Made by a program: the position numbers and the translations under genes | Shown here: positions 33,924 through 43,326 of the stretch, piece by piece | Position numbering within the stretch: the stretch's first letter is position 1 | Layout: each line of letters opens with the position of its first letter | The notes under the pieces: model-generated | Seen by the model: the letters and a program-made list of their open reading frames with translations, nothing else | Told to the model about the DNA's origin: nothing | Databases searched by the model: none | Assembly (NCBI GenBank): GCA_963640855.1 | Contig: CAVIAJ010000003.1 | Location: forward strand, 1-64,000 | Source: Methanarcanum sp963640855 | GTDB lineage: Archaea > Thermoplasmatota > Thermoplasmata > Methanomassiliicoccales > Methanomethylophilaceae | DNA: 64,000 nucleotides | Direction: 5' to 3'

Positions 33924-35528
33924 ATGGACATCAGGGTCGTACTCATCGACGGATACATCGACGATCCGGCCGCATTGGGTGTCCCGCCGTATATCTCTCC
34001 GATAGTCAGATCCGTTGCCGGTGCGGCAGCGGATGCCGGTGCGGACGTGGAGTATATTACAATAGATATGATCCGCAGAGGACATAAGATTCCGGATGCG
34101 GATGTAAGTGTTGTAATCTCCGGAAACACAGTTCCCGGGAAATACATCAGATCGATGCCTATGTCGCTGAAGGAATTGGAAAGAATCATTCCTTCACTGA
34201 AAGGATGGAAGCTCATCGGAGGTTCTGCGGCATCCTCGAAAATCGCGGAAAAGTTTGATTTCGCAATAAAAAACGATCTTGCCGCATCCCTCTACGACGG
34301 AATGACGGGAAAAGAAGTCGGAGAAAGATACCGCACACTCGATGAATGGAACAGATGGATGATTCTGGGTGCCGATATCGTGAAACAGCACCAGGACTAT
34401 CCGTATCCGCTTATTGCGGAAATAGAATCATACAGAGGATGTCACAGATACGCTTCCGGAGGATGCTCGTACTGTATCGAACCTCTGAAAGGAAAGCCGC
34501 TTATGCGCTCTCCCCAGGACATTATCGCAGAAGCGAAAAAACTGAAAGAACTCGGAATAAGGAACATCCGCATAGGCGGACAGACATGCATCGTATCCTA
34601 CGGTTCCGAAGACGATTCCGGGGTTCCGAGACCGAATCCCGAGGCCGTATCGGAATTATTCGGCGGTTTGAAAGAACTGAATTTCGATGTGTTACACGTA
34701 GACAACGCCAACGCCGCAGTCATATCCGAATATCCCGAAGAATCCGAAGAAATACTGAAAATTTTGACGGAATGCTGCACACCCGGTAACGTTCTGGCAC
34801 TCGGAATGGAATCCGCAGACATCAACGTGATTGACGCCAACAATCTCAACAGCACACCGAAACAGGTATTGGATGCCGTGAGGATGATCAACCGCATAGG
34901 CGGACACCGCGGCGGAAACGGAATGCCGTGTTTACTGCCGGGTTTGAATCTCATATCGGGATTGGACGGAGAATCGAGAGAAACGTACGATCTCAACAGA
35001 GAATTCCTGCAGAAACTTGCAGATGAGAATCTCATTCTCAGAAGGATAAACATCAGACAGGTTCTCCCCGTCAGAAGAGAATATAACACAAAGGTTGACG
35101 GTAATTTCTTCAAAAAATACAAACAGGGAATCAGAGAGGATATCGACCACATTATGCTTCAGCGTACGGTTCCGAAAGGAACAGTACTGAAAGATGTCTT
35201 CATGGAAATCCACGACGGAAACATAACATTCGGAAGACAGATCGGTTCGTATCCCCTTCTTGTCGGCATCCCGTACAAAGCGGAATGCGGAAAAACATAC
35301 GACGTCATCATCACAGACTGGGGATTCAGATCCGTAACCGGTTTGGTGTATCCCTTCGACATCAATCACGCAGCAATGAGTGCCGTTTCATCCCTTCCCG
35401 GGATCGGAAAGAAAAGAGCCGCATCTGTCGTAAGATACAGGCCTTATTCGTCATACGAAGACCTTTCCAGGGCCATAGACGACAGAACCGTAATCGAAGG
35501 ACTCAGAGGATTGTTATCCTTCGAGTGA
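33924..35528 (+). CDS. Radical SAM protein with C-terminal helix-hairpin-helix (COG1031 type)
   Basis: A 534-residue archaeal radical SAM enzyme. The cluster cysteines are Cys173, Cys181 and Cys184 (YRGCHRYASGGCSYC), a CX7CX2C spacing and not the usual CX3CX2C, which is a mark of the COG1031 group. IRIGGQTC and GMESADINVI are other radical SAM strand motifs. The C terminus has a helix-hairpin-helix (LPGIGKKRAASVVRYRPY), suggesting nucleic acid binding. Substrate and product are unknown; RNA modification is a reasonable guess. It follows the acyltransferase gene after four bases. Confidence 0.88.
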   Translation: MDIRVVLIDGYIDDPAALGVPPYISPIVRSVAGAAADAGADVEYITIDMIRRGHKIPDADVSVVISGNTVPGKYIRSMPMSLKELERIIPSLKGWKLIGGSAASSKIAEKFDFAIKNDLAASLYDGMTGKEVGERYRTLDEWNRWMILGADIVKQHQDYPYPLIAEIESYRGCHRYASGGCSYCIEPLKGKPLMRSPQDIIAEAKKLKELGIRNIRIGGQTCIVSYGSEDDSGVPRPNPEAVSELFGGLKELNFDVLHVDNANAAVISEYPEESEEILKILTECCTPGNVLALGMESADINVIDANNLNSTPKQVLDAVRMINRIGGHRGGNGMPCLLPGLNLISGLDGESRETYDLNREFLQKLADENLILRRINIRQVLPVRREYNTKVDGNFFKKYKQGIREDIDHIMLQRTVPKGTVLKDVFMEIHDGNITFGRQIGSYPLLVGIPYKAECGKTYDVIITDWGFRSVTGLVYPFDINHAAMSAVSSLPGIGKKRAASVVRYRPYSSYEDLSRAIDDRTVIEGLRGLLSFE

Positions 35529-35562
35529 TAGTTATTTTACGAACCAAGGCGTACGGCGGAAC

Positions 35563-36597
35563 ATGGACTCCGTTATGCTCCCGAGATTTCCGTTCCTCAG
35601 GGATGCGTCGAATTTCGTTGCCGAAAAAGGCGTGAATATCGAGATGCTGATATCCGAAGATTATCTCGAAGACGCAAGAAAAAGAGGAGTCGAAAGAGTA
35701 GAGGAAGCCATTGAAAAATCGGAAGTCAGTTACGTTTCCGCAATTACGGATGTGGAAAGAGTTACCGAAATTCTTTCGTATCCCTACGCAAGAATGATTG
35801 TTTCTCTCATCAACGACCGTTTCCTGACCAAAAGATACGCTCTTGCGGAATCGGTAAGGATGAACAGATTACTGGGAGACGGTTCTCTTTCCGTTGTATT
35901 GGAAGTATCAAGAGAATTGGGTGTAAATTCCACAATGGACGACGACAGACTGAAGATGCATTTCTCCGATTATCTGAAATTCTCGACAAGAATCAAAAGT
36001 CCCGACTGGAAACTGATCAATCACGAAGTCTACAGCGGATACGTCTTCCTTCCCCAAGAGAAGTTCGACCGTGTACTGCAGAATGCATTGCAGGACAAAA
36101 TAGAATCCGAACTTCCTCTTCAGTTACCGGATGAGATTGTCAAAGCAATTTCAAAGGATGCGGAAAAGGTAAAGAAACACATGGAATCTGTGAAAAGTAA
36201 ATTCGAACCGAAATTCTCAGGCAGTCTTGAAGACGCGGAATTGCCGCCGTGTATCAGATCGCTGATTGCAAATGCGGCGCAGGGTGTGAACCTGCCGCAC
36301 AGCGGAAGATTTGCATTGGTGTCTTTCCTTCACGCAATCGGAATGAATTCGGAACAGATTCTCACCGTATTCGCGAGATCGCCTGATTTCGACGAATCCA
36401 AGTCGATTTATCAGATCAAACATATCACGGGCGAACTCAACGGTACCGACGGATACACCCCTCCGGAATGTCATACAATGAAATCCAACGGTCTCTGCAT
36501 AGAACCGGATTCTTTATGCAATCACGAAAAAGTGAATCATCCTCTCACATACTACAGAATCAAAACCAATGCACCGAAAACACAGAAGGAGAACTGA
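35563..36597 (+). CDS. priL: DNA primase large subunit PriL
   Basis: A 344-residue large subunit of the archaeal primase, which supports the catalytic PriS in primer synthesis. The N-terminal MLPRFPFLRDASNFV motif is typical. The C-terminal [4Fe-4S] domain has its four cysteines: PPCIRSL, PPECHTM, SNGLCIE and DSLCNHE, followed by HPLTYY. The gene for PriS is not in this window. Start: ATG 35563. It is followed by the dipeptidase gene after two bases. Confidence 0.92.
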   Translation: MDSVMLPRFPFLRDASNFVAEKGVNIEMLISEDYLEDARKRGVERVEEAIEKSEVSYVSAITDVERVTEILSYPYARMIVSLINDRFLTKRYALAESVRMNRLLGDGSLSVVLEVSRELGVNSTMDDDRLKMHFSDYLKFSTRIKSPDWKLINHEVYSGYVFLPQEKFDRVLQNALQDKIESELPLQLPDEIVKAISKDAEKVKKHMESVKSKFEPKFSGSLEDAELPPCIRSLIANAAQGVNLPHSGRFALVSFLHAIGMNSEQILTVFARSPDFDESKSIYQIKHITGELNGTDGYTPPECHTMKSNGLCIEPDSLCNHEKVNHPLTYYRIKTNAPKTQKEN

Positions 36598-36599
36598 AC

Positions 36600-37976
36600 A
36601 TGGATGTATCGGAGCGTTTCATTGAACTTACAAAAATACCGAGACCGTCGGGTCACATCGAAAAGATGCAGAAATTTCTGACGGATTTCGCGGAAAAACA
36701 CAGAATATACCATGAACAGGACGAAGCGGGCAACATTCTGATGGTCCGTAAAGGAAAAACCGTGTCGGTCGCACTTCAGGGCCACCAGGACATGGTCGCA
36801 TCGAAAATTCCGGGAAAAATGTTCGATTTCGCAAAAGATCCTGTCGAAATAATAACCGACGGAACATATATCCGTGCGAACGGTACGACACTCGGTGCGG
36901 ATAACGGCGTAGGTATCGCAATGATGCTCGATGCGTTGGAATCAGACGGGCTGAAAGATGTGTCTCTCGAATGTCTTTTCACTGCAGATGAGGAAGTAGG
37001 ATTGATCGGTGCAAACAGACTGAGAAATAACATTCTGAAGTCAAAGTATCTGATCAATCTCGATATGGAAAATGAGAACAAAATTACCGTAGGGTGTGCG
37101 GGTGCCGCGAACATACTGTCTGTGTTCAATCCCGAAATCATACCTGCAACGGGAGAATGGTCTGTACTGAAAATCACGGGACTGTTATCGGGACATTCGT
37201 CTATGGCGGGATTCGGAAGAGCCAACGCAATAAAACTCGCGGCGGAATTCCTGGACGGATTGGATGATGTTAAAATTTCATCAGTCGCAGGAGGTACGCT
37301 CAACAACGTCATCCCCATGGAATGTACCGTTGTTTTCTCAACGTCGGATAAATCCGTGAATGAAAAACTTGCATCCTATGTCAGTGAAATTTCCGTGAAA
37401 TATCATGAAACGGATCCGAACATAACAATCACGGTGACATCCGCGGATGCTCCCGAAACATCATTCGATTCCGTAACATCGAAAAAATTGGTATCGTCGC
37501 TTACTGCATGTCCCAACGATCTCCTCGGGAAAAGTAAGGCGGGAATTACGGCATCCTCCAACCTCGCCGTGATAAAATCGGATAAGAGAACAGAGATACT
37601 CTGTATAGCGAGAGCCGCTACGGATGATTTACTGGCACATCACGCGGAAAGCATAAGAAATACTTTCTCGGAAGCAGGTGCGGATTCCGAAATTCAGTAT
37701 CTGTTCCCTCCGTGGCATGAGGAAGAAGGCTCGGAACTGCAGAAGATTTCTTCATCCGTGTACAGAAGAATGTACGGCAGAGAACCTCAGATTGAAATCA
37801 CCCACGGAGGTCTCGAATGCGGCGTAATCAACAACAAATGTCCCGGAATACAGGCAATCGCAATCGGTCCGAATATGAGAGGAGTTCACACTCCCGATGA
37901 GTGTTTGGATGTGGAATCACTGAGAAGATGCGAAAAATATGTCTTCGAATTGATTAAAGAACTGATCCGTACGTAA
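36600..37976 (+). CDS. pepD: PepD-like aminoacyl-histidine dipeptidase (M20)
   Basis: A 458-residue M20-family metallopeptidase that cleaves dipeptides and related short peptides. Metal ligands are visible: His in ALQGHQDMV, Asp in LGADNGVGIAM, Glu-Glu in FTADEEVGLIGA, Asp in NLDMEN, and His in ITHGGLECGV near the C terminus. The lid domain (LSGHSSMAGFGRANAIKLA) separates them. Start: ATG 36600 behind GAAGGAGA; the frame is open upstream, but that part lies within priL. It is a bacterial-type enzyme, so transfer is possible. Confidence 0.9.
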   Translation: MDVSERFIELTKIPRPSGHIEKMQKFLTDFAEKHRIYHEQDEAGNILMVRKGKTVSVALQGHQDMVASKIPGKMFDFAKDPVEIITDGTYIRANGTTLGADNGVGIAMMLDALESDGLKDVSLECLFTADEEVGLIGANRLRNNILKSKYLINLDMENENKITVGCAGAANILSVFNPEIIPATGEWSVLKITGLLSGHSSMAGFGRANAIKLAAEFLDGLDDVKISSVAGGTLNNVIPMECTVVFSTSDKSVNEKLASYVSEISVKYHETDPNITITVTSADAPETSFDSVTSKKLVSSLTACPNDLLGKSKAGITASSNLAVIKSDKRTEILCIARAATDDLLAHHAESIRNTFSEAGADSEIQYLFPPWHEEEGSELQKISSSVYRRMYGREPQIEITHGGLECGVINNKCPGIQAIAIGPNMRGVHTPDECLDVESLRRCEKYVFELIKELIRT

Positions 37977-38504
37977 TCAGAAGGCCCATTTCTCCAATGC
38001 GTCACTCCAATCGACACTTCCGGGACAGTGGCTGTCGGCATCGCCGCCGGCTATTCTGAGGACTTCCGATGCGACTTCTTCGGGAGAAAGATGCGTACAG
38101 TCGATTTCATACGTCGGAATCTCGGAATTTACCGATTCGGTCAGAATTATGTCCAACACTTCGGAAAGCACATTTTCTCCGACTTTTTTCTTATCGTATC
38201 CTCTTGCAGTCAGTCTTTCGGCGAGAACATCGGGATTGCACCTGAGAACAATAATCAGGTCAACATCCACAAAATGCGAAAGATGGCCGTCAAGGAATAC
38301 AGATCCCTCAAAATTCTCGGACATTACGGAATCATTTAATTTCTCGACATCCACGTCGTAAGAACCTGCATCCTCATCGAATTCTCCGAGGAGATTGTGT
38401 TTCTCGGCGTAAGAACGGATGTCAATAACATTGTGATCTTTCCTTAAAATTCCGGAAACGGTACTTTTTCCCACTCCCGGTGTACCTGTAATTGCTATAA
38501 GCAT
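37977..38504 (-). CDS. AK6/Fap7-type adenylate kinase
   Basis: A 175-residue P-loop kinase of the AK6 (hCINAP/Fap7) group. Walker A is ITGTPGVGKSTVSGIL, followed by the NMP-binding segment and FLDGHLSHFVDVDLIIVLRC, a family signature (only the central DGHLSH is diagnostic). The lid is LTARGYDKKKVGENV. Known members act as NMP kinases and aid assembly of the small ribosomal subunit. The start is at 38504, just upstream of the P-loop; the longer frame overlaps the preceding gene. It is the last gene of a leftward run. Confidence 0.88.
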   Translation of the reverse strand: MLIAITGTPGVGKSTVSGILRKDHNVIDIRSYAEKHNLLGEFDEDAGSYDVDVEKLNDSVMSENFEGSVFLDGHLSHFVDVDLIIVLRCNPDVLAERLTARGYDKKKVGENVLSEVLDIILTESVNSEIPTYEIDCTHLSPEEVASEVLRIAGGDADSHCPGSVDWSDALEKWAF

Positions 38505-38506
38505 AT

Positions 38507-39424
38507 TCACAGCTCCGAAAGATATGGGTCGGCACGTTCCATGACCGCATCCCACGTAGGCGTATTGGTCAGTGTTCCCGTTTTTTCCACAATAAACGAA
38601 GAAACAGTCGCCGCAACAATAACGGATTCCTCAATCGACATTCCGCGGTACTGTCCTGCGTAGAATCCCGCTCTGAAGGAATCTCCCGCGCCTGTCGCAT
38701 CGACTGCATTATCTGCCTTCACAATAGGGAAATGCGCACAGTCTCCGTCGATGTAAAGATCGCATCCGTCAGATCCTTTCGTACACAGAATGAAAGGATG
38801 TTTCACATGTGCAAATGATTCCGCATCAAGATATTTCAAAACAGATTCGGCTTCGAATCTGTTGCAGAATAACATATCCGAAACGGATAACGCATCATTC
38901 AGGCTGTTTCTGTTCCACAGTCTGTGAATTTCCTGTGCGGGATCGAATGCGATTATTCTGTCTTTCGATTTCAGTTCCCTCATCATGCGTATGTGATATT
39001 CCGGATCTCCCGTACAGAAATGAACAAACTTCGATTCTTTCGCATTCTTCAGAAGATCGATTCCCAGTTTGGAAGCATATCCGTGAGGTCCCTGGAAGAA
39101 CAGTACTTTCTGTTCGAGATTATGATCGTTGATAACCAAAGCAGTAGATGTGTCATATCCGTCGACTTTGACCATTTCATCCATGATCAGTCCGCTTGAT
39201 TTCATGAGTTCTTCGTATTTCTCCGGCATATCGCGGCCGACAAACGAACATATCGCAGTAGGTACTCCCAATCTTGCCGCGGTAACGGCGACATTCGCCG
39301 CAGTACCGCCGAGACTGGTCTGTTTCGTAAGTACATCTACGGATGTGTTCATCTTCGGAAATTCATCAACGGTCATTATCTGATCCAATGACACGTGCCC
39401 GTATACCGTGAGAAAAGGCTTCAT
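38507..39424 (-). CDS. PfkB family carbohydrate/nucleoside kinase
   Basis: A 305-residue ribokinase-family protein. N-terminal motif TSLGGTAANVAVTAARLG and the C-terminal catalytic signature DATGAGDSFRAGFYAG (with the base Asp) are both intact. The substrate may be adenosine, ribose or another sugar. It starts with ATG 39424 overlapping the stop of the SAH hydrolase gene (ATGA), so an adenosine-kinase role, removing the adenosine that SAH hydrolysis releases, is plausible. This is inference from context. Confidence 0.88.
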   Translation of the reverse strand: MKPFLTVYGHVSLDQIMTVDEFPKMNTSVDVLTKQTSLGGTAANVAVTAARLGVPTAICSFVGRDMPEKYEELMKSSGLIMDEMVKVDGYDTSTALVINDHNLEQKVLFFQGPHGYASKLGIDLLKNAKESKFVHFCTGDPEYHIRMMRELKSKDRIIAFDPAQEIHRLWNRNSLNDALSVSDMLFCNRFEAESVLKYLDAESFAHVKHPFILCTKGSDGCDLYIDGDCAHFPIVKADNAVDATGAGDSFRAGFYAGQYRGMSIEESVIVAATVSSFIVEKTGTLTNTPTWDAVMERADPYLSEL

Positions 39425-40662
39425 GTACCTTCCGTCCATCCCGTGATGTATTCTCTCTGAGCTTTCGAGAGTTTATCGATTTTCACACCCATCGCATTGA
39501 GTTTGTGTTCCGCAATCTTTACATCGATTTCATGCGGAACCGTATGAACGCCCTTATCCATTGTGTCATGATGTTTGACAAGATACTCAAGTGCCAGTGC
39601 CTGAACCGCGAAGCTCATATCCATGATCTCCGCAGGGTGTCCCTGTCCTGCGGCAAGATTCATCAGACGGCCTTCTCCGATAAGGAATAACTTCTTTCCG
39701 TTTACATCGTACTCGTCGACAAACTCACGTACCCTGACGACACTCTTCGACATCGCTTCGAGATCTTTCTTGTTGATTTCATTGTCAAAATGACCGACAT
39801 TACCCATAATGCAGCCGTCTTTCATCACTTCGAAATGCTCACGTGTAACAATATCCCTGCATCCGGTCACCGTCATGATTATATCGGCATTTTTCACGGC
39901 TTCAATCATAGGCATGACTTCGAAACCGTCCATTTTAGCCTCGATCGCTCTGATCGGATCGACTTCCGTAACAGTAACAGACGCTCCGAGACCTTTCGCT
40001 CTCATCGCGACTCCTTTACCGCACCATCCGTATCCCGCAACAACCAAGTGTTTTCCGGAAACCATCAGATTTGTTGCGTTCATCCATCCGTCGAATGCGG
40101 ACTGACCCGTTCCGTATCTGTTGTCAAAGAGGAACTTCATCTGTGCGTCGTTGACGGCCATAACGGGGAACTCAAGTTTTCCGTCATCCGCCATCGCTCT
40201 GAGACGTACGATACCTGTCGTTGTCTCCTCATTCGCTCCTTTGATGTTTTTGAGTAATTCCCTTCTCGATGTGTGAACCATTGCGATAAGATCCGCACCG
40301 TCGTCTATGATGTAGTCAGGACCCATATCGAGAACCGTGTTCAGATGACTGTAATACTCTTCCTGGGTCTCGCCTTTTTTGGCATAGACATCAAGACCGT
40401 ATTTCTCACGTAACGCCAATGCGACGGAATCATCCGTGGAAAGGGGATTGCAGCTTGCGAGACGTATTTCCGCACCCGCTTCCGCAAGTGTAATCGCAAG
40501 AATACCTGTCTTAGCCTCAGTGTGAAGTGCCATCGCAACCTTCAGTCCTTTGAGAGGCTGTTCCTTTCTGAAGCGTTCTCTGATCTGCTGAAGAACGGGA
40601 GTGTGCATCTCCGCCCAATGCAGTCTCAGGACACCTTTCCCGAGAAGTTCGTCATCGATCAT
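39421..40662 (-). CDS. ahcY: S-adenosylhomocysteine hydrolase
   Basis: A 413-residue enzyme cleaving S-adenosylhomocysteine to adenosine and homocysteine (or inosyl analogues in some methanogens). Evidence: VAMALHTEAKTGILAITLAEAG, DDGADLIAMVH, NDAQMKFLFDNRYGTGQS (NAD and substrate contacts) and VVAGYGWCGKGVAMRAKGLGA (Rossmann NAD site; split for length). The C-terminal GWTEGT is the shortened archaeal form of the usual KPxxYRY end. It keeps methylation running, which fits a methyl-transfer-rich metabolism. It is translationally coupled to the PfkB kinase gene. Confidence 0.94.
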   Translation of the reverse strand: MIDDELLGKGVLRLHWAEMHTPVLQQIRERFRKEQPLKGLKVAMALHTEAKTGILAITLAEAGAEIRLASCNPLSTDDSVALALREKYGLDVYAKKGETQEEYYSHLNTVLDMGPDYIIDDGADLIAMVHTSRRELLKNIKGANEETTTGIVRLRAMADDGKLEFPVMAVNDAQMKFLFDNRYGTGQSAFDGWMNATNLMVSGKHLVVAGYGWCGKGVAMRAKGLGASVTVTEVDPIRAIEAKMDGFEVMPMIEAVKNADIIMTVTGCRDIVTREHFEVMKDGCIMGNVGHFDNEINKKDLEAMSKSVVRVREFVDEYDVNGKKLFLIGEGRLMNLAAGQGHPAEIMDMSFAVQALALEYLVKHHDTMDKGVHTVPHEIDVKIAEHKLNAMGVKIDKLSKAQREYITGWTEGT

Positions 40663-40700
40663 GATGTCATTCAGGAACGAATGCAGATAGTTAATTCTTA

Positions 40701-41447
40701 TCAGTCTGCCGCAGACAAGAGGTATGAGGAGATCTCCTGCAGGAGTTCTTTTCTGTTCCTGTTGCTGTCGTATGACTCGATAATTCTGTCTATTTCGGCA
40801 TCGTTTCCTCTGAGTTCTTCGACAAAACGGATAATATTCTTCAGTGCACGTGACAGTTCGTCCGAAACAGGTACGGTCGCGGTCTTCGACGTCCTCGATA
40901 TAGGATTGATATCGATGGAAATGACAACTTTACCCATTTTCACCAGCGCTTCGGCACGGTCTCCGTCCTCTATGGGGACAATGATAGTATCGCAGTCGAA
41001 GAGTGTCTTCGTGCATAATGCACGGTCGTGATTCAGTCCCGGAATTCTTTCTTCGGGTATTCTTCCGAGTACTTCTTTACATCCCTGCGATTCCATATAT
41101 TTTATCAGAAGTTCCATCCTCTCTTCCGTACGGTGGAAAATGTTGATTTCCAACGGTGCGGGAATAGTTTCGGAAAGAGCGATGAGATTCTCCGCGTCCA
41201 ATGCAGCTGCATTGCCGTTCACACAAACCAACGGTTTCTTCGCTTTGAGAAGATAAGCCGCAGCAACCTTTTCCGCTTCCAGTGACGGAGGAAGCGTCTT
41301 CTCACCCATGAGGTAGTCGAATGCCTCTCCCCTTCCGTGGGAAATGAGACCTGTAGGGTTCACAAGACCTTTTTCTACCGCATCTGCGAGACGCTCTCTG
41401 ACCATCAGCGATTTGTACCTGGGATGATCCTTGGGAATGCTGTTCAC
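40701..41447 (-). CDS. 4-phosphopantoate-beta-alanine ligase (phosphopantothenate synthetase)
   Basis: A 248-residue archaeal enzyme of coenzyme A synthesis, joining 4-phosphopantoate and beta-alanine. Diagnostic blocks are IPKDHPRYKSLMVRERL, GLISHGRGEAFDYLMGE, VNGNAAALDAENLIALS and NIFHRTEERM. Length is typical of COG1701. The start is a GTG at 41447. It diverges from trmJ. The pantoate kinase partner is not in the window. Confidence 0.9.
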   Translation of the reverse strand: MNSIPKDHPRYKSLMVRERLADAVEKGLVNPTGLISHGRGEAFDYLMGEKTLPPSLEAEKVAAAYLLKAKKPLVCVNGNAAALDAENLIALSETIPAPLEINIFHRTEERMELLIKYMESQGCKEVLGRIPEERIPGLNHDRALCTKTLFDCDTIIVPIEDGDRAEALVKMGKVVISIDINPISRTSKTATVPVSDELSRALKNIIRFVEELRGNDAEIDRIIESYDSNRNRKELLQEISSYLLSAAD

Positions 41448-41566
41448 GTCCGTCGTATCTTGGAACTGTTCTAAATCTCTATCTGTCTCGATGTGCGATT
41501 ATTTATTGAAAATCAACAGACGGCGGTCGATGGGAATATATCCGACGTGAATCTACCGTCATTCCG

Positions 41567-42286
41567 ATGACCGATATCCGTATAGTCCTCATCGCGCCGA
41601 AGTTCGAAGGAAACATCGGAGCCATAGCAAGATCCATGGCAAACTTCGACATCAGCGAATTGTATCTTGTGCATCCCTGCCCCATAGGCGACGATGCATA
41701 CAGAAGAGCGAAACACGGATCGGGCATATTGGACAATGCGAAGATCGTCGATTCAATCGATGAGGCTGTGGAAGGATGTTTCCTTGTCGCAGGTACGTCG
41801 GGTGTAGCATCCAAAGGAGAAAACAACTACATCAGAATCCCCGTTTCCGCACATGATTTCGCGGAAAAAGTGAGGGACTATCCTGAAAAGATTGCATTGA
41901 TTTTCGGAAGAGAGGACATCGGACTGCTTCAGGACGAATTGGCAAGATGCGATGTACTGGTACATGTGCCTACGAGCGACATCTATCCCATCCTGAATCT
42001 CTCGCATGCGGCGACTATCGTCATGTACGAATTGTTCGGAAAGACTCTGAAAGCTCCCGAACCTGCGGATCATATCGAAAAAGAAAGGTTGTTCTCATTC
42101 TTCGATGAGTTATTGGACAACATCGATTATCCCGAACAGAGGAAAGGATATACTTCGGCTATGTTCAGAAGGATGGTCGGACGTGCCGTTCTTACGAAAT
42201 ACGAGTACAACACACTCATGGGTGTGTTCGGCGATTCCTCAAGACTCATCACCGGTAAGCTCAGCTACCCCAGTCAGAAGAAGTGA
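41567..42286 (+). CDS. trmJ: tRNA 2'-O-methyltransferase TrmJ (SpoU class)
   Basis: A 239-residue SPOUT-class methyltransferase, which methylates ribose of nucleotide 32 in tRNA. Motifs: IVLIAPKFEGNIGAIARSM (motif 1 Asn-Ile-Gly-Ala), IFGREDIGL (motif 2) and LNLSHAATIVMYELF (motif 3). The C-terminal extension contains FDELLDNIDYP, typical of TrmJ. The start ATG 41567 follows an A/T-rich divergent promoter region (TATTTATTGAAAAT near 41499-41512). Confidence 0.92.
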   Translation: MTDIRIVLIAPKFEGNIGAIARSMANFDISELYLVHPCPIGDDAYRRAKHGSGILDNAKIVDSIDEAVEGCFLVAGTSGVASKGENNYIRIPVSAHDFAEKVRDYPEKIALIFGREDIGLLQDELARCDVLVHVPTSDIYPILNLSHAATIVMYELFGKTLKAPEPADHIEKERLFSFFDELLDNIDYPEQRKGYTSAMFRRMVGRAVLTKYEYNTLMGVFGDSSRLITGKLSYPSQKK

Positions 42287-42297
42287 ATTTACACTTC
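42280..42297. terminator. Hairpin between convergent genes
   Basis: GAAGTG-AATTTA-CACTTC is a perfect 6-bp inverted repeat spanning the stop codons of trmJ and the DUF998 gene. It could end transcription from both sides; there is no strong T tract. Confidence 0.35.
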
Positions 42298-42909
42298 CAC
42301 CTGTAATTCCGTACACCCTATCTTTCCGAGTAGTTCGGAATCGGGATACAGAATACCCAGACATTTCAGAAGGTACCATACCATCACGAATCCCATAAGC
42401 AGGAACTGTGTGAGAATATACGGGAATACATCATACAGACTGATTATTGCGTACAGCGCCAACAGTGCGAAACAACCGACGAAGAAGAACTTCCTGTCGA
42501 TTATATCCCTGATACATGAGAATAATATGGCAACGATGAACAGTGCCGCATAACAGACGACAGCCAACTGATGGATTTTATCGTTTGTCTTGTCGAGCAG
42601 ACCGACACTCATCAGCGATAAACCTGCCGTAAATGCGAATACTCCTGCGGCCTTCATCAGTTTGGATTTACTTCCGACAATCCACATCAGCGAAGATAAT
42701 GCAAACAATACTCCGGAAACACAGCAGCTGATTTTGAACGATGCCGTAATAGCATCATTGCCGGAAACTCCGAGATCGCAGATAACGTTCACTTCGGGAT
42801 TCCAGTCTTTATCCAGGAATATACCGATAATAACGTCAAGACTTATGACGGCAACGGCGAGAATACCGGCAACCGCATAGGCTTTCGTACTGCGTAACGC
42901 AAGACCCAT
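42289..42909 (-). CDS. DUF998 membrane protein
   Basis: A 206-residue membrane protein with about six hydrophobic helices, resembling the DUF998 family (LGVSGNDAITASFKISCCVSG in its second part is the characteristic loop and helix). Function is unknown. A TATA-like TTTTATATT (near 42931-42939, minus strand) lies upstream, so the gene has its own promoter, separate from the stalk operon before it. Confidence 0.75.
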   Translation of the reverse strand: MGLALRSTKAYAVAGILAVAVISLDVIIGIFLDKDWNPEVNVICDLGVSGNDAITASFKISCCVSGVLFALSSLMWIVGSKSKLMKAAGVFAFTAGLSLMSVGLLDKTNDKIHQLAVVCYAALFIVAILFSCIRDIIDRKFFFVGCFALLALYAIISLYDVFPYILTQFLLMGFVMVWYLLKCLGILYPDSELLGKIGCTELQVEV

Positions 42910-42996
42910 GAAACGTCAATACCGATTGAATATAAAACCGTTAATAAAAGGAAGAAAGGTAAAAGGTTTGAAAGTGTCAGTCAGACAACCGTCCGC

Positions 42997-43317
42997 TTAT
43001 CCGAACAATGCGCTCAGACCAGCGGCAGCCTCTTCCTCACTGACCTCTTCCTCTTCGGGCTCCTCTTTTGCGGGAGCTGCTGCTGCGCCTGCTGCAGGTG
43101 CTGCTGCAGGTGCTGCTGCGGGAGCTGCCATAACGGAGGCAGATTCAATTGCCTCTTTGATGTCAACTCCGTCGAGTGATGCGATCAGTGCCTTGACTTT
43201 GGCTGCGTCAGCGTCTACACCAGCGGCTTTGAGGATTGCTGTAACTGCGTCCTCTGTGATGTCTTTGCCTGCTGCGTAAAGCACCATTGCACTGTAGATG
43301 TACTCCATAGTATTCAA
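42997..43317 (-). CDS. rpl12: Ribosomal protein P1 (archaeal L12)
   Basis: A 106-residue acidic stalk protein. Residues 1-60 are the helical dimerisation domain (MEYIYSAMVLYAAGKDITED), residues about 66-88 an Ala/Pro hinge, and the C-terminal tail EEEVSEEEAAAGLSALFG recruits translation factors. Last gene of the L1-P0-P1 operon, 9 bases after P0. Its tail is nearly identical to that of P0 in protein but differs at many silent positions, so it is not a recent copy. Confidence 0.96.
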   Translation of the reverse strand: MNTMEYIYSAMVLYAAGKDITEDAVTAILKAAGVDADAAKVKALIASLDGVDIKEAIESASVMAAPAAAPAAAPAAGAAAAPAKEEPEEEEVSEEEAAAGLSALFG

Positions 43318-43326
43318 CCTCCAATT

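Noticed and set aside
43040..43140. GC-rich repeats (GCTGC-type) in the stalk genes as a repeat element
   Set aside because: They are codons of the Ala/Pro-rich hinge of P1 and P0, not a separate DNA repeat.
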